Shown one piece after another: positions 18,140-27,754 of a stretch of DNA of 64,000 nt; within the stretch, counting starts at the first letter, position 1, and every line of letters begins with the position of its first letter. Location of the stretch: the NCBI RefSeq assembly GCF_000220705.2, contig NZ_CP023202.1, forward strand, positions 4,216,001 through 4,280,000, written 5' to 3'. A program made the position numbers and the translations under genes. Source of the DNA: Streptomyces xinghaiensis S187 (lineage in GTDB: Bacteria; Actinomycetota; Actinomycetes; Streptomycetales; Streptomycetaceae). The notes below the pieces were generated by a model. That model did not search any database and was not told the origin of the DNA. It was given only the letters and a program-made list of their open reading frames with translations.

Positions 18140-20494
18140 GTGGCCACGTTCCTGTACCGCATCGGCCGGCTCGCCTTCCGGCGACGCTGGTTCGCCACCC
18201 TCATATGGACGGCGCTGCTGGCCGGTGTCGGCATCGCCGCGGCGACCGCGCCCGGCCCCGCCGGCAACTCGTTCTCGATCCCCGGCACCGAGGCCCAGCG
18301 CGCCTTCGACGTCCTGGAGGAGCGCTTCCCGAACGCCGCGGCCGACGGTGCCACCGCCCGCGTCGTCTTCCGCGCGCCCGACGGCGAGAAGATCACCGAC
18401 CCGGAGAACAAGGCGGCGGTGCGGGACGTCGTCGGCGAACTCGCCGACGGTGACCAGGTCGCCGGGGCCCCGGACCCCTTCCGGACCAAGGCCGTCAGCA
18501 AGGACGGCACCACCGCCTACAGCCAGGTCTCCTACGAGGCCAATTCCTTCGAGCTGACCGAGAAGTCGCGCGAGGAACTGCAGGCCGCCGCCGAGAACGG
18601 CCGTGAACTGGGCCTGACGGTGGAGACCGGCGGCGACGCCCTCCAGGCCATCCCGGAGACCGGAAGCGGCGAGATCATCGGCGTCGTCGTCTCCGCGATC
18701 GTGCTCGCGATCACCTTCGGTTCGCTGATCGCGGCAGGGATGCCGCTGATCACCGCCCTGATCGGGGTCGGCGTCGGCGTCGGCTCCATCACCGCGCTCG
18801 GCAGCGTGCTGGACCTGTCCAGCACCACCTCGATCCTCGCCACGATGATCGGTCTCGCCGTGGGCATCGACTACGCGCTGTTCATCGTCTCCCGCTACCG
18901 CGCCGAACTGGCGGACGGCCGCGAACCGGCGGACGCCGCGGGCCGCGCCGTCGGCACCGCGGGCTCGGCGGTCGTCTTCGCCGGGCTGACCGTCGTCATC
19001 GCCCTGGCCGGACTCTCCGTCGTCAACATCCCGATGCTCACCAAGATGGGCCTGGCGGCGGCCGGTACGGTCGTCATCGCCGTCCTCGTCGCCCTCACCC
19101 TGATCCCGGCGGTGCTGGGCTTCGCGGGCGACCGCGTCCTGGGCCGCAGGGCCCGCGGGGCCCGCAGGGAGGCAGCTGCGGCGGAGAGCGCCGGCTCCGG
19201 TGACGGCGGGGCCCGTGACGGTGACGACGACTCCGGCACGCCCGGGGCCGGTGCTCCGGCCAAGGAGAACATGGGCACCCGCTGGGCGCGCTTCGTCCTG
19301 CGGCGCCCGGCCGCCGTGCTGATCGTGGGCGTGGTCGGACTCGGCGCCCTCGCGGTACCGGCGACGGACCTGAGCCTCGGCCTGCCGGACGACGGCAGCC
19401 AGCCGACGAGCACCACGCAGCGCAAGGCGTACGACATGCTCTCCGAGGGCTTCGGCCCCGGCTTCAACGGGCCGCTCGTGGTCGTCGTCGACGCGGACGG
19501 CAGCGACGACCCGAAGGCGGCGACGGGGCGTGTGACGGACCGGGTCTCCGGCCTCGACGGCATCGCCACCGTCACCCCGGCGCAGTTCAACAAGGCCGGA
19601 GACACGGCCATGTTCAGCGTCATCCCCGCCTCGGAGCCGACCGGTGCCGAGACCGAGGAGCTCGTCGCGGACATCCGCGCCCAGTCCGATGACCTGGAGG
19701 CCGATACCGGCGCGCGGACCCTGGTCACCGGCACCACCGCGATGAACATCGACGTCTCGCAGAAGCTCAACGACGCCCTGCTGCCCTATCTCGCCCTGGT
19801 CGTCGGGCTCGCCTTCCTGCTGCTGACGGTCGTCTTCCGGTCCCTGCTCGTCCCGCTCAAGGCGGCGCTCGGCTTCCTGCTGTCCGTCGTGGCGGCGCTC
19901 GGCGCGGTCGTGGCCGTCTTCCAGTGGGGATGGCTCGGCGGACTCTTCGGCGTCGAGGAGACCGGCCCGATCATGAGCATGATGCCGATCTTCATGGTCG
20001 GTGTGGTCTTCGGCCTGGCGATGGACTACGAGGTCTTCCTCGTGACCCGGATGCGCGAGGCCCACGTCCACGGGGAGACCCCGCACCAGGCCGTGGTCAC
20101 CGGTTTCCGGCACGGGGCCCGGGTCGTCACCGCGGCCGCGGTCATCATGATCAGCGTCTTCGCCGGCTTCATCGGCTCCTCCGACTCGATGATCAAGATG
20201 ATCGGCTTCGGGCTCGCGATCGCCGTCCTGTTCGACGCCTTCATCGTGCGCATGGCGATCGTCCCGGCCGTACTCGGACTGCTCGGCAAGGCGGCCTGGT
20301 GGCTGCCGCGGAGCCTGGACCGGGTGCTGCCGAACGTCGATGTGGACGGCGACGGGCTCCAGCGCGAGCTGGACCTCCACGAGGAGGCCGCAGCCGCCGG
20401 TGCCGGCACGGGCAAGGGCACGGGTACGGACGCCGACGCCGATACCGGTGCCGGGCGTGCGGAGCAGGCGTCCGGAGCGGGCCGGGCCCGGTAG
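18140..20494 (+). CDS. MMPL-family (RND-like) transporter
   Basis: A 784-residue integral membrane exporter with the two-fold MMPL/RND plan: an N-terminal TM helix, an extracytoplasmic loop, a block of TM helices containing GLAVGIDYALFIVSRYR, then a second loop and a second block with GLAMDYEVFLVTRMR. The paired Asp-Tyr motifs are the proton-relay signatures. The C-terminal 60 residues are a low-complexity Gly/Ala/Thr/Asp tail. The GTG start at 18140 has GGGAGA 9 nt upstream. Substrates of the family include lipids and hydrophobic drugs; the substrate here is unknown. Probable control is by the TetR gene upstream. Confidence 0.92.
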   Translation: MATFLYRIGRLAFRRRWFATLIWTALLAGVGIAAATAPGPAGNSFSIPGTEAQRAFDVLEERFPNAAADGATARVVFRAPDGEKITDPENKAAVRDVVGELADGDQVAGAPDPFRTKAVSKDGTTAYSQVSYEANSFELTEKSREELQAAAENGRELGLTVETGGDALQAIPETGSGEIIGVVVSAIVLAITFGSLIAAGMPLITALIGVGVGVGSITALGSVLDLSSTTSILATMIGLAVGIDYALFIVSRYRAELADGREPADAAGRAVGTAGSAVVFAGLTVVIALAGLSVVNIPMLTKMGLAAAGTVVIAVLVALTLIPAVLGFAGDRVLGRRARGARREAAAAESAGSGDGGARDGDDDSGTPGAGAPAKENMGTRWARFVLRRPAAVLIVGVVGLGALAVPATDLSLGLPDDGSQPTSTTQRKAYDMLSEGFGPGFNGPLVVVVDADGSDDPKAATGRVTDRVSGLDGIATVTPAQFNKAGDTAMFSVIPASEPTGAETEELVADIRAQSDDLEADTGARTLVTGTTAMNIDVSQKLNDALLPYLALVVGLAFLLLTVVFRSLLVPLKAALGFLLSVVAALGAVVAVFQWGWLGGLFGVEETGPIMSMMPIFMVGVVFGLAMDYEVFLVTRMREAHVHGETPHQAVVTGFRHGARVVTAAAVIMISVFAGFIGSSDSMIKMIGFGLAIAVLFDAFIVRMAIVPAVLGLLGKAAWWLPRSLDRVLPNVDVDGDGLQRELDLHEEAAAAGAGTGKGTGTDADADTGAGRAEQASGAGRAR

Positions 20495-20629
20495 GCACGT
20501 CGCGGCGGGCGGCCGCCCCCGGATCGCCGCCCGCCGCCCCGGAACGCGAGACTCCGGTGCCCCGGTCCCAGCGGAGCCGGGAGACACCGGACGGTGCCGC
20601 CCCGTGGGGACGAGGCGCGGCACCGAACC

Positions 20630-20675
20630 AGCCCCCGGTGGCATCAGCCGTCCAGTACGGACGCCACCGGGGGCT
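20630..20675 (+). terminator. Hairpin terminator after MMPL gene
   Basis: A perfect 13-bp stem (AGCCCCCGGTGGC with GCCACCGGGGGCT) with a 20-nt loop that can form a further CCGT/ACGG pairing. It lies 136 bp after the MMPL stop and before the nickel transporter promoter, so it insulates the two units. Confidence 0.8.
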
Positions 20676-20746
20676 TCGGCCTGCGCCCCTCACCGCATGT
20701 GGTGCGCGGGCGGCGCGGGGCGGTGATTCCGGAAAGCCGGGCGCTC

Positions 20747-20763
20747 TTGCAACTCATGTGCAA
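20747..20763 (+). promoter_or_regulatory. Nur-box-like operator upstream of ECF transporter
   Basis: TTGCAA-CTCAT-GTGCAA matches the tTGCaa-N5-ttGCAA consensus of the Streptomyces nickel regulator Nur (Fur family) at 11 of 12 defined positions. It overlaps the -35 region of a possible promoter (TTGCAA with TACTAC or TACTCT 16-19 bp downstream) and lies 67 bp before the first transporter gene. Nickel-dependent repression by Nur is therefore the likely control, and it argues for nickel rather than cobalt as the cargo. Confidence 0.7.
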
Positions 20764-20829
20764 GTGCGTACTACTCTTGAGTGGTCGAACAGGACAGGCC
20801 GGCCCAAGTGAGTAGAGCGGAGCCTCCCC

Positions 20830-21693
20830 ATGCACGTCCCCGACGGGTTCTTCGACGCGCCCGTGTCCGTGGCCACCGGAGCCGTCGCCGCGGCCGCGGT
20901 GGCGGTCGGTCTGCGCGGCGCCCGGCGCGAACTCGACGAGCGCACCGCGCCGCTGGCCGGGCTCGTCGCCGCCTTCGTCTTCGCCGTCCAGATGCTCAAC
21001 TTCCCGGTCGCGGCCGGCACCAGCGGCCATCTGCTCGGCGGGGCGCTCGCCGCCGTCCTCGTCGGCCCGTACACCGGCGTGCTGTGCATCTCCGTGGTCC
21101 TGCTCATGCAGGCCGTCCTCTTCGCCGACGGCGGCCTCACCGCGCTGGGCGTCAACATCACCACCATGGCCGTGGTCGGCGTCCCCGTCGCCTACGCCGT
21201 CTTCCGCGGTCTGGTCCGGCTGCTGCCCCGGGCCCGCGCCTCCGTCACGGCCGCCTCCTTCCTGGCCGCGTTCCTCTCCGTACCGGCCGCCGCCGCCGCG
21301 TTCACCGGCCTCTACGCCCTCGGCGGCACGGCCGATGTGGCGCTCGGCAAGGTCTTCGCCGCCATGGTGGGCGTCCACACACTCATCGGCATCGGTGAGG
21401 GCGTCATCACCGCTCTGACCATCGGCGCGGTCATCGCCGTCCGGCCCGACCTCGTGTACGGCGCCCGGGGCCTCGGGCGGCCGGCGCGCCTCCTCACCCA
21501 CGGCTCCGCCGGCGCACCGGCCCGCCCCCGCCCGGCCGGCACCACCGCCGACTCCGCGGCCGACTCCGCGGCCGACTCCGCAGCCGTCGCGGCCACGGCC
21601 ACAGCCACGACCGGCTCCGCCCCGGGTACCAACAGCACCCCCGACTCCGGCGGCACCGGCCGGAACACCGACAGCAAGGAGGCGACCGCCTGA
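20830..21693 (+). CDS. nikM: ECF nickel/cobalt transporter, substrate-binding S component (CbiM/NikM)
   Basis: A 287-residue membrane protein. The mature N-terminus MHVPDGFF is the CbiM/NikM signature; Met1-His2 and the following His supply the buried metal ligands, which fixes the start at ATG 20830. About six to seven TM helices occupy residues 12-210 and include the family segment GHLLGGALAAVLVGPY. The C-terminal 70 residues are a disordered Ala/Thr/Ser tail containing ADSAADSAADSA. It is followed, with 1-bp overlap, by the N component. It takes up Ni2+ or Co2+; the Nur-like operator favours Ni2+. Confidence 0.92.
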   Translation: MHVPDGFFDAPVSVATGAVAAAAVAVGLRGARRELDERTAPLAGLVAAFVFAVQMLNFPVAAGTSGHLLGGALAAVLVGPYTGVLCISVVLLMQAVLFADGGLTALGVNITTMAVVGVPVAYAVFRGLVRLLPRARASVTAASFLAAFLSVPAAAAAFTGLYALGGTADVALGKVFAAMVGVHTLIGIGEGVITALTIGAVIAVRPDLVYGARGLGRPARLLTHGSAGAPARPRPAGTTADSAADSAADSAAVAATATATTGSAPGTNSTPDSGGTGRNTDSKEATA

Positions 21694-22205
21694 TGTCCGC
21701 CACCCGCCCCCGAGGCCCGCGCACCCGGCTGCTGTGGATCACCGGCGTCCTCACCGCCCTGCTGCTCGCCGGGGTCGTGAGCTACTACGCCTCGGCCAGT
21801 CCCGACGGCCTGGAGAAGGTCGCCGCCGAGCACGGCATCGACCGGAAGACCGAGGAGCACGCGGCCAAGGACTCCCCGCTCGCCGACTACCAGGCCCGCG
21901 ACATCGGAGACCCCCGGCTCTCCGGCGGGCTCGCGGGCGTCGTCGGCGTCGGCGCCACCCTCGCCCTCGGCACGGGTCTCTTCTGGCTCGTACGCCGCCG
22001 CCCGCAGGACGGCCACGGGGAGGACGCCGCACCGCAGGGCGCCGCACCGCAGGATGCCCCTGAGCGGGACGCCCGAGCGGAGGGGAGCCCCGAAGCGGAG
22101 GCGTCCGGCGCAGCGGCCCCGGCGGCTGACGGCACCGCCCCCCGCACCACCACCGGCACCGCGTCCGGTGGGGAACGGGCCGCCACCGCCCGGGGCGAGC
22201 GCTAG
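21693..22205 (+). CDS. nikN: ECF nickel/cobalt transporter small N component (PDGLE domain)
   Basis: A 170-residue membrane protein carrying the PDGLE motif (SASPDGLEKVAAEHGID) in the extracytoplasmic loop between two TM helices (residues about 12-32 and 73-95), as in CbiN/NikN. The C-terminal 70 residues are an acidic Ala/Pro-rich tail. TGATG overlap with nikM shows coupling. It helps metal loading of the M component. Confidence 0.88.
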   Translation: MSATRPRGPRTRLLWITGVLTALLLAGVVSYYASASPDGLEKVAAEHGIDRKTEEHAAKDSPLADYQARDIGDPRLSGGLAGVVGVGATLALGTGLFWLVRRRPQDGHGEDAAPQGAAPQDAPERDARAEGSPEAEASGAAAPAADGTAPRTTTGTASGGERAATARGER

Positions 22206-22207
22206 CC

Positions 22208-22969
22208 ATGGGCGCGGGCCACGCCCACAAGCTCTACCGGCACGGCCACTCGGCCGTGCACCGGCTGCCGCCGCACTGCAAGATCGCCGCGGCCTTCGGC
22301 TTCGTCCTCGCCGTGGTGGCCACCCCCCGTGAGGTCTTCTGGGCGTTCGGGGCGTACGCCCTGCTGCTCGCGGCGACCGCGGCGGCGGCGCGCGTCCCGG
22401 CGGGTTTCCTGCTGAAGCGGATGCTGGTCGAGGTGCCGTTCGTCGCCTTCGCCGTCCTGATGCCGTTCGTCGCCGAGGGGGAGCGCACCGACGTGCTCGG
22501 CCTGTCACTCTCCGTATCCGGACTCTGGGGTGCCTGGAACATCCTGGTCAAGGGCACGCTCGGCGTCGCCGCCTCCGTGCTGCTGGCCTCCACCACCGAA
22601 CTGCGCGAACTGCTCCTCGGCCTGCAGCGCCTGCGGATGCCGCCGATGCTCGTGCAGATCGCCTCCTTCATGATCCGCTACGGGGACGTGATCACCGACG
22701 AGATGCGCCGGATGCGGATCGCCCGGCTCTCCCGCGGCTTCGAGGCCCGCGGCGTCCGGCACTGGGGCGTGCTGGCCAAGTCCGCCGGGGCCCTGTTCAT
22801 CCGCTCCTACGAGCGCGGTGAACGGGTCCATCTCGCCATGGTCAGCCGGGGGTACACCGGCACGATGCCCGTGATCGACGAGGTGACCGCCACCCGGTCG
22901 CAGTGGGCCCGCGCCGCCGCACTGCCCGCGGCCGCGCTCGCCGTGTGCCTGACGGGGTGGTCCCTGTGA
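22208..22969 (+). CDS. nikQ: ECF transporter transmembrane T component (CbiQ/NikQ)
   Basis: A 253-residue T component with four to five TM helices and the family coupling-helix region (MRRMRIARLSRGFEARG and SRGYTGTMP) that contacts the ATPases. ATG 22208 lies 2 nt after the nikN stop. It links the M/N module to the ATPase encoded next. Confidence 0.9.
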   Translation: MGAGHAHKLYRHGHSAVHRLPPHCKIAAAFGFVLAVVATPREVFWAFGAYALLLAATAAAARVPAGFLLKRMLVEVPFVAFAVLMPFVAEGERTDVLGLSLSVSGLWGAWNILVKGTLGVAASVLLASTTELRELLLGLQRLRMPPMLVQIASFMIRYGDVITDEMRRMRIARLSRGFEARGVRHWGVLAKSAGALFIRSYERGERVHLAMVSRGYTGTMPVIDEVTATRSQWARAAALPAAALAVCLTGWSL

Positions 22970-23060
22970 CCGCTCGCGTTCCTCCCGCCGTCCCGCCTCC
23001 CGTTCCCGCCCTCGGCCCCGCCCCGGCCCCCTCCCCGCCCCTGCCGCCCAGCCCAATGGA

Positions 23061-23882
<822 letters not shown>

Positions 23883-24007
23883 AGACCGAACGGAGCCGCC
23901 ACCGAACCGAGCGGAATCCGTCACCGGCACCGAGCAGAATCTGCCACGGACGCCCGCCGCCCCCGCCACCGGACCCGCCGACCGGGCAGTGCGGCATACC
24001 AGGCACT

Positions 24008-25246
24008 ATGGATGTCGGTGACGGAACGGGCAACGGGAGATACAGCACAGTGGTGGACGTCCACGGCACGGTGGCGGACGGCTTCGAGCCGGTCCGGGAC
24101 GCCTTCGCCCGCAACTTCGAGGAGCGCGGCGAGCGCGGGGCGGCCGTGGCCGTGCACCGGGACGGGCTGAAGGTCGTCGACCTCTGGGCCGGAACGGCCG
24201 ACCCGTACGGAACCGAGCCGTGGACGGCGGACACCGCGCAGATCGTGCGGTCCGTCACCAAGGGCGTCGCCGCGGCCGTACCGCTCCTGCTGCAACAGCG
24301 CGGACAGCTCGATCTGGACGCGCCGCTCGGCACCTACTGGCCCGAGTTCAAGGCCGCCGGCAAGGAACGGGTGCTCGTCCGGCATCTGCTCAACCACCGA
24401 GCCGGGGTGCCCGTGCTGGACACCCCGCTCACCCCCGCACAGGCGCTCGACGATGTGAGCGGGCCGGAGGCGCTGGCCGCCCAGGCACCCGCATGGGAGC
24501 CCGGGACGGCGCACGGCTACCACGCCATGACCTACAGCTGGCTGCTGGCAGAGCTGGTCCGCCGCGTCGGCGGCCGCCCGATCGGGCGGTGGATCGCCGA
24601 GGAGATCGCCGCCCCCCTCGGGCTGGAACTGTGGCTGGGGCTCCCGGCCGGGCAACAGGACCGCGTGGGACGGATCGCGGAGGTACAGGCCCCCGCCCGG
24701 CCCGCCGCGGCAGGGCTCCGCGTCCGCCCGAAGCGGTCCGTCACCGACGCCTACGCCGACCCGGACTCCCTGACACGGCGCGCCTTCGCCGCCGTCGACC
24801 CGCTGCCGGACGAGAACGCCCCGGCCTACCGCGCCGCCGGACTCCCCGCCTCCGGCGGCATCGCCACGGCCCGGGCACTCTCCCGCTTCTACGCCGCGCT
24901 GATCGGGCCCGTGGAAGACGGCCGCAGGCTCTTCGTCCCGGCGACCCTCACCCAGGCCCGTACGGAGGAGTCCGCCGGTCCGGACCAGGTCCTGGTCGTG
25001 GACACCCGCTTCGGGCTCGGCTACATGCTCCACGGCCCGGCCTGCCCGCTGCTGTCCGCCGGTTCCTTCGGCCACCCGGGCCGCGGCGGCTCCCTGGCCT
25101 TCGCCGACCCGGAAGCAGGCGTCGGCTTCGGCTATGTGACGAACGGTCTGCAGCAGAACGTGACGGCGGACCCCAGGGCCCAGGCGCTGGTCCGCGCGCT
25201 CCGGGGATGCCTGCGAGGGCTTGGGGCGGAGACGTCAGGTCTCTGA
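24008..25246 (+). CDS. Serine hydrolase, beta-lactamase/EstB-like
   Basis: A 412-residue class C beta-lactamase-fold hydrolase, probably a cytoplasmic esterase as no signal peptide is present. The SxxK catalytic motif is SVTK near residue 80, the tyrosine motif is GYHAMTY, and a late Gly-rich GHPGRGG segment replaces the KTG triad, as in EstB-type carboxylesterases. It stands alone between the metal transporter and the HNH cassette. The substrate is unknown. Confidence 0.85.
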   Translation: MDVGDGTGNGRYSTVVDVHGTVADGFEPVRDAFARNFEERGERGAAVAVHRDGLKVVDLWAGTADPYGTEPWTADTAQIVRSVTKGVAAAVPLLLQQRGQLDLDAPLGTYWPEFKAAGKERVLVRHLLNHRAGVPVLDTPLTPAQALDDVSGPEALAAQAPAWEPGTAHGYHAMTYSWLLAELVRRVGGRPIGRWIAEEIAAPLGLELWLGLPAGQQDRVGRIAEVQAPARPAAAGLRVRPKRSVTDAYADPDSLTRRAFAAVDPLPDENAPAYRAAGLPASGGIATARALSRFYAALIGPVEDGRRLFVPATLTQARTEESAGPDQVLVVDTRFGLGYMLHGPACPLLSAGSFGHPGRGGSLAFADPEAGVGFGYVTNGLQQNVTADPRAQALVRALRGCLRGLGAETSGL

Positions 25247-25476
25247 GCCGGGGGTCGGCGCTGCGGCAGGGCTGGCGCTGCGGCGGGGCTGGGGCTGAAG
25301 TGGGGCCGGCGCTGGGCCGGGGCCAGCGCTGAGGTGGGGCGGTTGGGGGCCGCCCCTGGTGGTGGCTCGGGGGCGCGGGGCCGTGGGGGCCGGGTTGGCA
25401 GTGGGATAGGGCCGCAGCGGGATTGGCCGCGGGATGCGTTGGAGGCTGTCCGTCGCGAGTTGTCCGGTGGCGTGAC
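25247..25476. other. GT-rich spacer with 17-bp tandem duplication
   Basis: Non-coding stretch at the outer edge of the left inverted repeat. Two tandem 17-bp copies (25257-25273 and 25274-25290, one mismatch) of GGCGCTGCGGCRGGGCT are followed by looser variants. The + strand is strikingly poor in A and C from here to about 26030. A degenerate 34-bp piece of the 74-bp repeat unit is recognisable at 25452-25485. Confidence 0.6.
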
Positions 25477-25762
25477 GGTTGGGGTTACGGCGCCGGGTGG
25501 GCGGCGCGATGGTGGTGGCGGGTGCGTCGCGGGCTGCCCGTTGTTGTGGTGGTTGGGGGTTACGGCATCCGTGCTGGGGGTGGCCCCGTGGTCGGTCGTC
25601 TATCCGGTGCCGTGCGCGCCCGGGGACGGCTTGAAAAGCATGGCGTGGCTGGTGCCGGTGGGGGTGCGCGGAAGCACACGCGCGCCTGGGCTTCTCGGCT
25701 TCCCGTGCGTTGTGGCGGGCTGTCGGTGGTGGCGGTCGCGGGTGGGTGGCGGGGTGGCTGCT
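25477..25762 (+). repeat. Left long inverted repeat flanking the HNH gene
   Basis: The inward-facing left arm. By hand alignment, 25566-25731 (166 bp) is identical to the reverse complement of 27776-27941, with near-identity continuing outward through one 75-bp unit (25486-25560) and inward to about 25762. There is no convincing gene in it: open frames exist on both strands but have the composition of non-coding GT-rich DNA. A small hairpin GCTT-gaa-AAGC is inside the identical block. Confidence 0.85.
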
Positions 25763-26134
25763 GTGGGGGTGTCGGCTGCCGCTGGGGTCGGGGCCTGGGT
25801 GGTGGCTTTTCCGGTGGGCAGGCTGTGGCCGGTGACGGTGGCACACGGGTGTTGACACCCGGCTGGGGAGGCGCCGCCGGGGTGCATGTGCCCTGTTCTT
25901 GGGCTCTGCCGCTGCCGTGGCGGGTTCTCGGTCGTGGTGGCGGTCGTGGGTGGTGTTGCTGGTGTTTGGTGTGGGCCATGGGGGTGGAGTTCCCGGGTCC
26001 GCTTTCGCTCACTCGTTCGGGTGGTTCCATGCTCTGGACCTGGATTCATCACCGTCCGTGACGGAAAATAGGGGGTAGGAACTCGCTCCGTGAGGGCGGG
26101 AGTTCACACGGGTGATCCGGACGGGGGGAATGTC
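25763..26134. promoter_or_regulatory. Leader region of the HNH gene
   Basis: About 370 bp between the left repeat and the DUF222 start. It contains two compact palindromes, CGGGTGT-tg-ACACCCG (25846-25861) and CCGTC-cgt-GACGG (26052-26064), the second followed by the only AT-rich patch here (AAAATA, 26065-26070). GGGGGAA at 26123-26130 is the ribosome site for ATG 26135. No -35/-10 pair is convincing. Confidence 0.45.
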
Positions 26135-26707
26135 ATGCAGGCCACGCTGCTCGACCACGACGACACGGCCACGACCGGGGACACCACCGGCCCGCCGGGA
26201 GAGCCGGTGACGGCGGATGAGTGGGCCGCGCACCTGGCCACGGCCGCCCCGGGTCCGCAGACGGCGGCGATGCTCGGCCTGCTGGAGCGCGGGCAGCTTT
26301 CCACCACGGGGCGGATCGATGCTTTGAAGGCCTGGGAGCGGCACACCTCCTGGATTCAGGCGCAGCAGGTGGGTCTGCTGGCGGATATCGAGGCGGATGC
26401 TCTGGATGCGAGGCCGGATGGGATGGGCTGGGCGGACTATGACTGGGACTTCGCCTGTGAGGATGTGGCCTGTGCGTTGAAGCTGTCGGGGAACACGGCC
26501 GCGGAGCGTCTGGCGGTGGCCACCGCCCTGGAGGGCCGTTTCCCCACCACCGTCGGCCTGTTGGAGCGCGGGGAGATCTGTTATCTGCAGGCGAAGGCGG
26601 TGACGGAGGTCACCGGCACCCTGGACCCGGAGGCCGCCGGGCGGGTGGAGGCGATGGTGGTGGCGAAGATGCCGGGCCAGTCGGTGGGCCAGACCGGCGG
26701 GCGTTGA
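26135..26707 (+). pseudogene. DUF222/HNH endonuclease, N-terminal fragment before frameshift
   Basis: 190 codons encoding the DUF222 part of a 13E12-repeat-family protein: a Thr/Asp-rich lead, then helices with LLERGQLSTTGRIDALKAWER and the typical EGRFPTTVGLLERGEICYLQAKAV block. The frame stops just after PGQSVGQTGGR, exactly where family members continue with RRALxRAVLxADP. Restoring one G (ACCGGC back to ACGCGGC at about 26693-26698) would give GQTRRALNRAVLRADP and join it to the next frame. ATG 26135 has GGGGGAA upstream; GTG 26090 is an alternative. It is best read as the first part of a recently broken gene, though a sequencing error cannot be excluded. Confidence 0.8.
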
Positions 26708-27477
26708 ACCGGGCGGTGCTGCGGGCGGATCCGCTGGGGGCGGAGGTGCGGCATCGCCGGCGGCGGGAGGACCGCACGATCTGGCACCGCGCGACCGAGG
26801 ACGGTATGGCCACCTGGACCGCGTTCCTCCCCACCCCGCAAGCCGCGCAGTTGGATGCTGCCGTCGATGCGCACGCCGCCACGTTCGGCGATGACGGGCG
26901 CACGCTGAACCAGAAGCGGGTGGACGCCCTGTATGACCTGGTCGTCAACCGCCCCGCCGGGGACGCGACCCCCGGTGGCCGGTCGGCGGCGGTGGTCCAG
27001 GTGACGGTGTCGATGGACACGTTGATCGGGGCGGATGAGGAGCCCGGACAGCTCAAGGGCTACGGGCCAATCGGCGCCACCGCGGCGCGGGAGGTGGCTT
27101 TCGCTCCGGGCACGATCTGGCGGCGTCTGATCACCCACCCGAAGACCGGGCTGCTGGTCAAGACCGATCCGACCACCTACAAGCCCACCGCCGAGACCCA
27201 ACGCCACGTCACCGCCCGCGACATGACCTGCACCTTCCCCTCCTGCCAGATGCCCGCCCACCGCTGCGACCTGGACCACATCCAGCCCTTCGACCACCAG
27301 GACCCGCAAGCGGGTGGGGCGACGGAGCCGGACAATCTGATGCCGCTGTGCCGACGCCACCACCTGTTGAAACACCGCACCGAATGGCAGGTGCAGCGCA
27401 ACCCCGACACCGGCGCAGTCACCTGGACCGCGCCGACCGGCCACACCTACACCAACCCACCCCACACCCACACCTAG
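26704..27477 (+). pseudogene. DUF222/HNH endonuclease, C-terminal HNH fragment
   Basis: Continuation in the -1 frame, 257 codons, beginning at a TTG that overlaps the upstream TGA (TTGA). It carries the rest of the DUF222 region (DGMATWTAFLPTPQAAQLDAAVDA) and a complete HNH nuclease domain: CTFPSCQMPAHRCDLDHIQPF, DNLMPLCRRHHLLKH. The Cys pairs and catalytic His residues are intact, so decay is recent or this half is still made by reinitiation or frameshifting. The end of the gene is followed by a good terminator. The family includes the M. tuberculosis REP13E12 proteins. Confidence 0.85.
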
Positions 27478-27503
27478 CCCCAGCGGGCCGACCACCCGCG
27501 CCA

Positions 27504-27529
27504 GCCCCTCCGCCACCACGCGGAGGGGC
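27504..27529 (+). terminator. Hairpin terminator after the HNH gene
   Basis: A perfect 10-bp stem GCCCCTCCGC / GCGGAGGGGC with loop CACCAC, 27 bp after the HNH stop codon. It shows that the HNH gene is its own transcription unit inside the repeats. Confidence 0.8.
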
Positions 27530-27754
27530 CCACACCCCTGCCCGAAGCCAGAACCCACCCCGGGCCACTAACCGGACGGGCAACACCTGCCGGTGACCAG
27601 GCGCACCTCAACGCCGACGCGCACCGGTGACGGCAAGCACCTCGGCCTCCACGGGCACGAGCCGCCCCCAGCCCCCACCGACCGGCAACCGGCAACCGGC
27701 GAGAGGCAAGAGGAGAGAGGCAGCCGTCGAGAGGAGAGAGCAGAGCCCGTCGCG
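27530..27754. other. AC-rich spacer between HNH terminator and right repeat
   Basis: No gene supported. It contains short direct repeats: ACCGGCA copies in the 27680-27700 area, and two related purine-rich GAGGAGAGAG segments around 27710-27740. The + strand is poor in T, mirroring the GT-rich left side. Confidence 0.5.

Noticed and set aside
20495..20829. Cobalamin riboswitch upstream of cbiM-like gene
   Set aside because: No B12-box sequence and too little leader between the promoter and ATG; the Nur-like site explains regulation better.
25423..26061. Open frames in the GT-rich left arm and their mirrored frames in the right arm
   Set aside because: They arise from the inverted repeat itself, have extreme Gly/Val/Arg/Trp composition and lack ribosome sites; similarity between arms is at DNA level on non-coding sequence.
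26696..26707. Programmed -1 frameshift in the HNH gene
   Set aside because: No X-XXY-YYZ slippery heptamer or downstream pseudoknot was seen; a one-base deletion explains the junction exactly. Translational reinitiation at TTGA remains possible.
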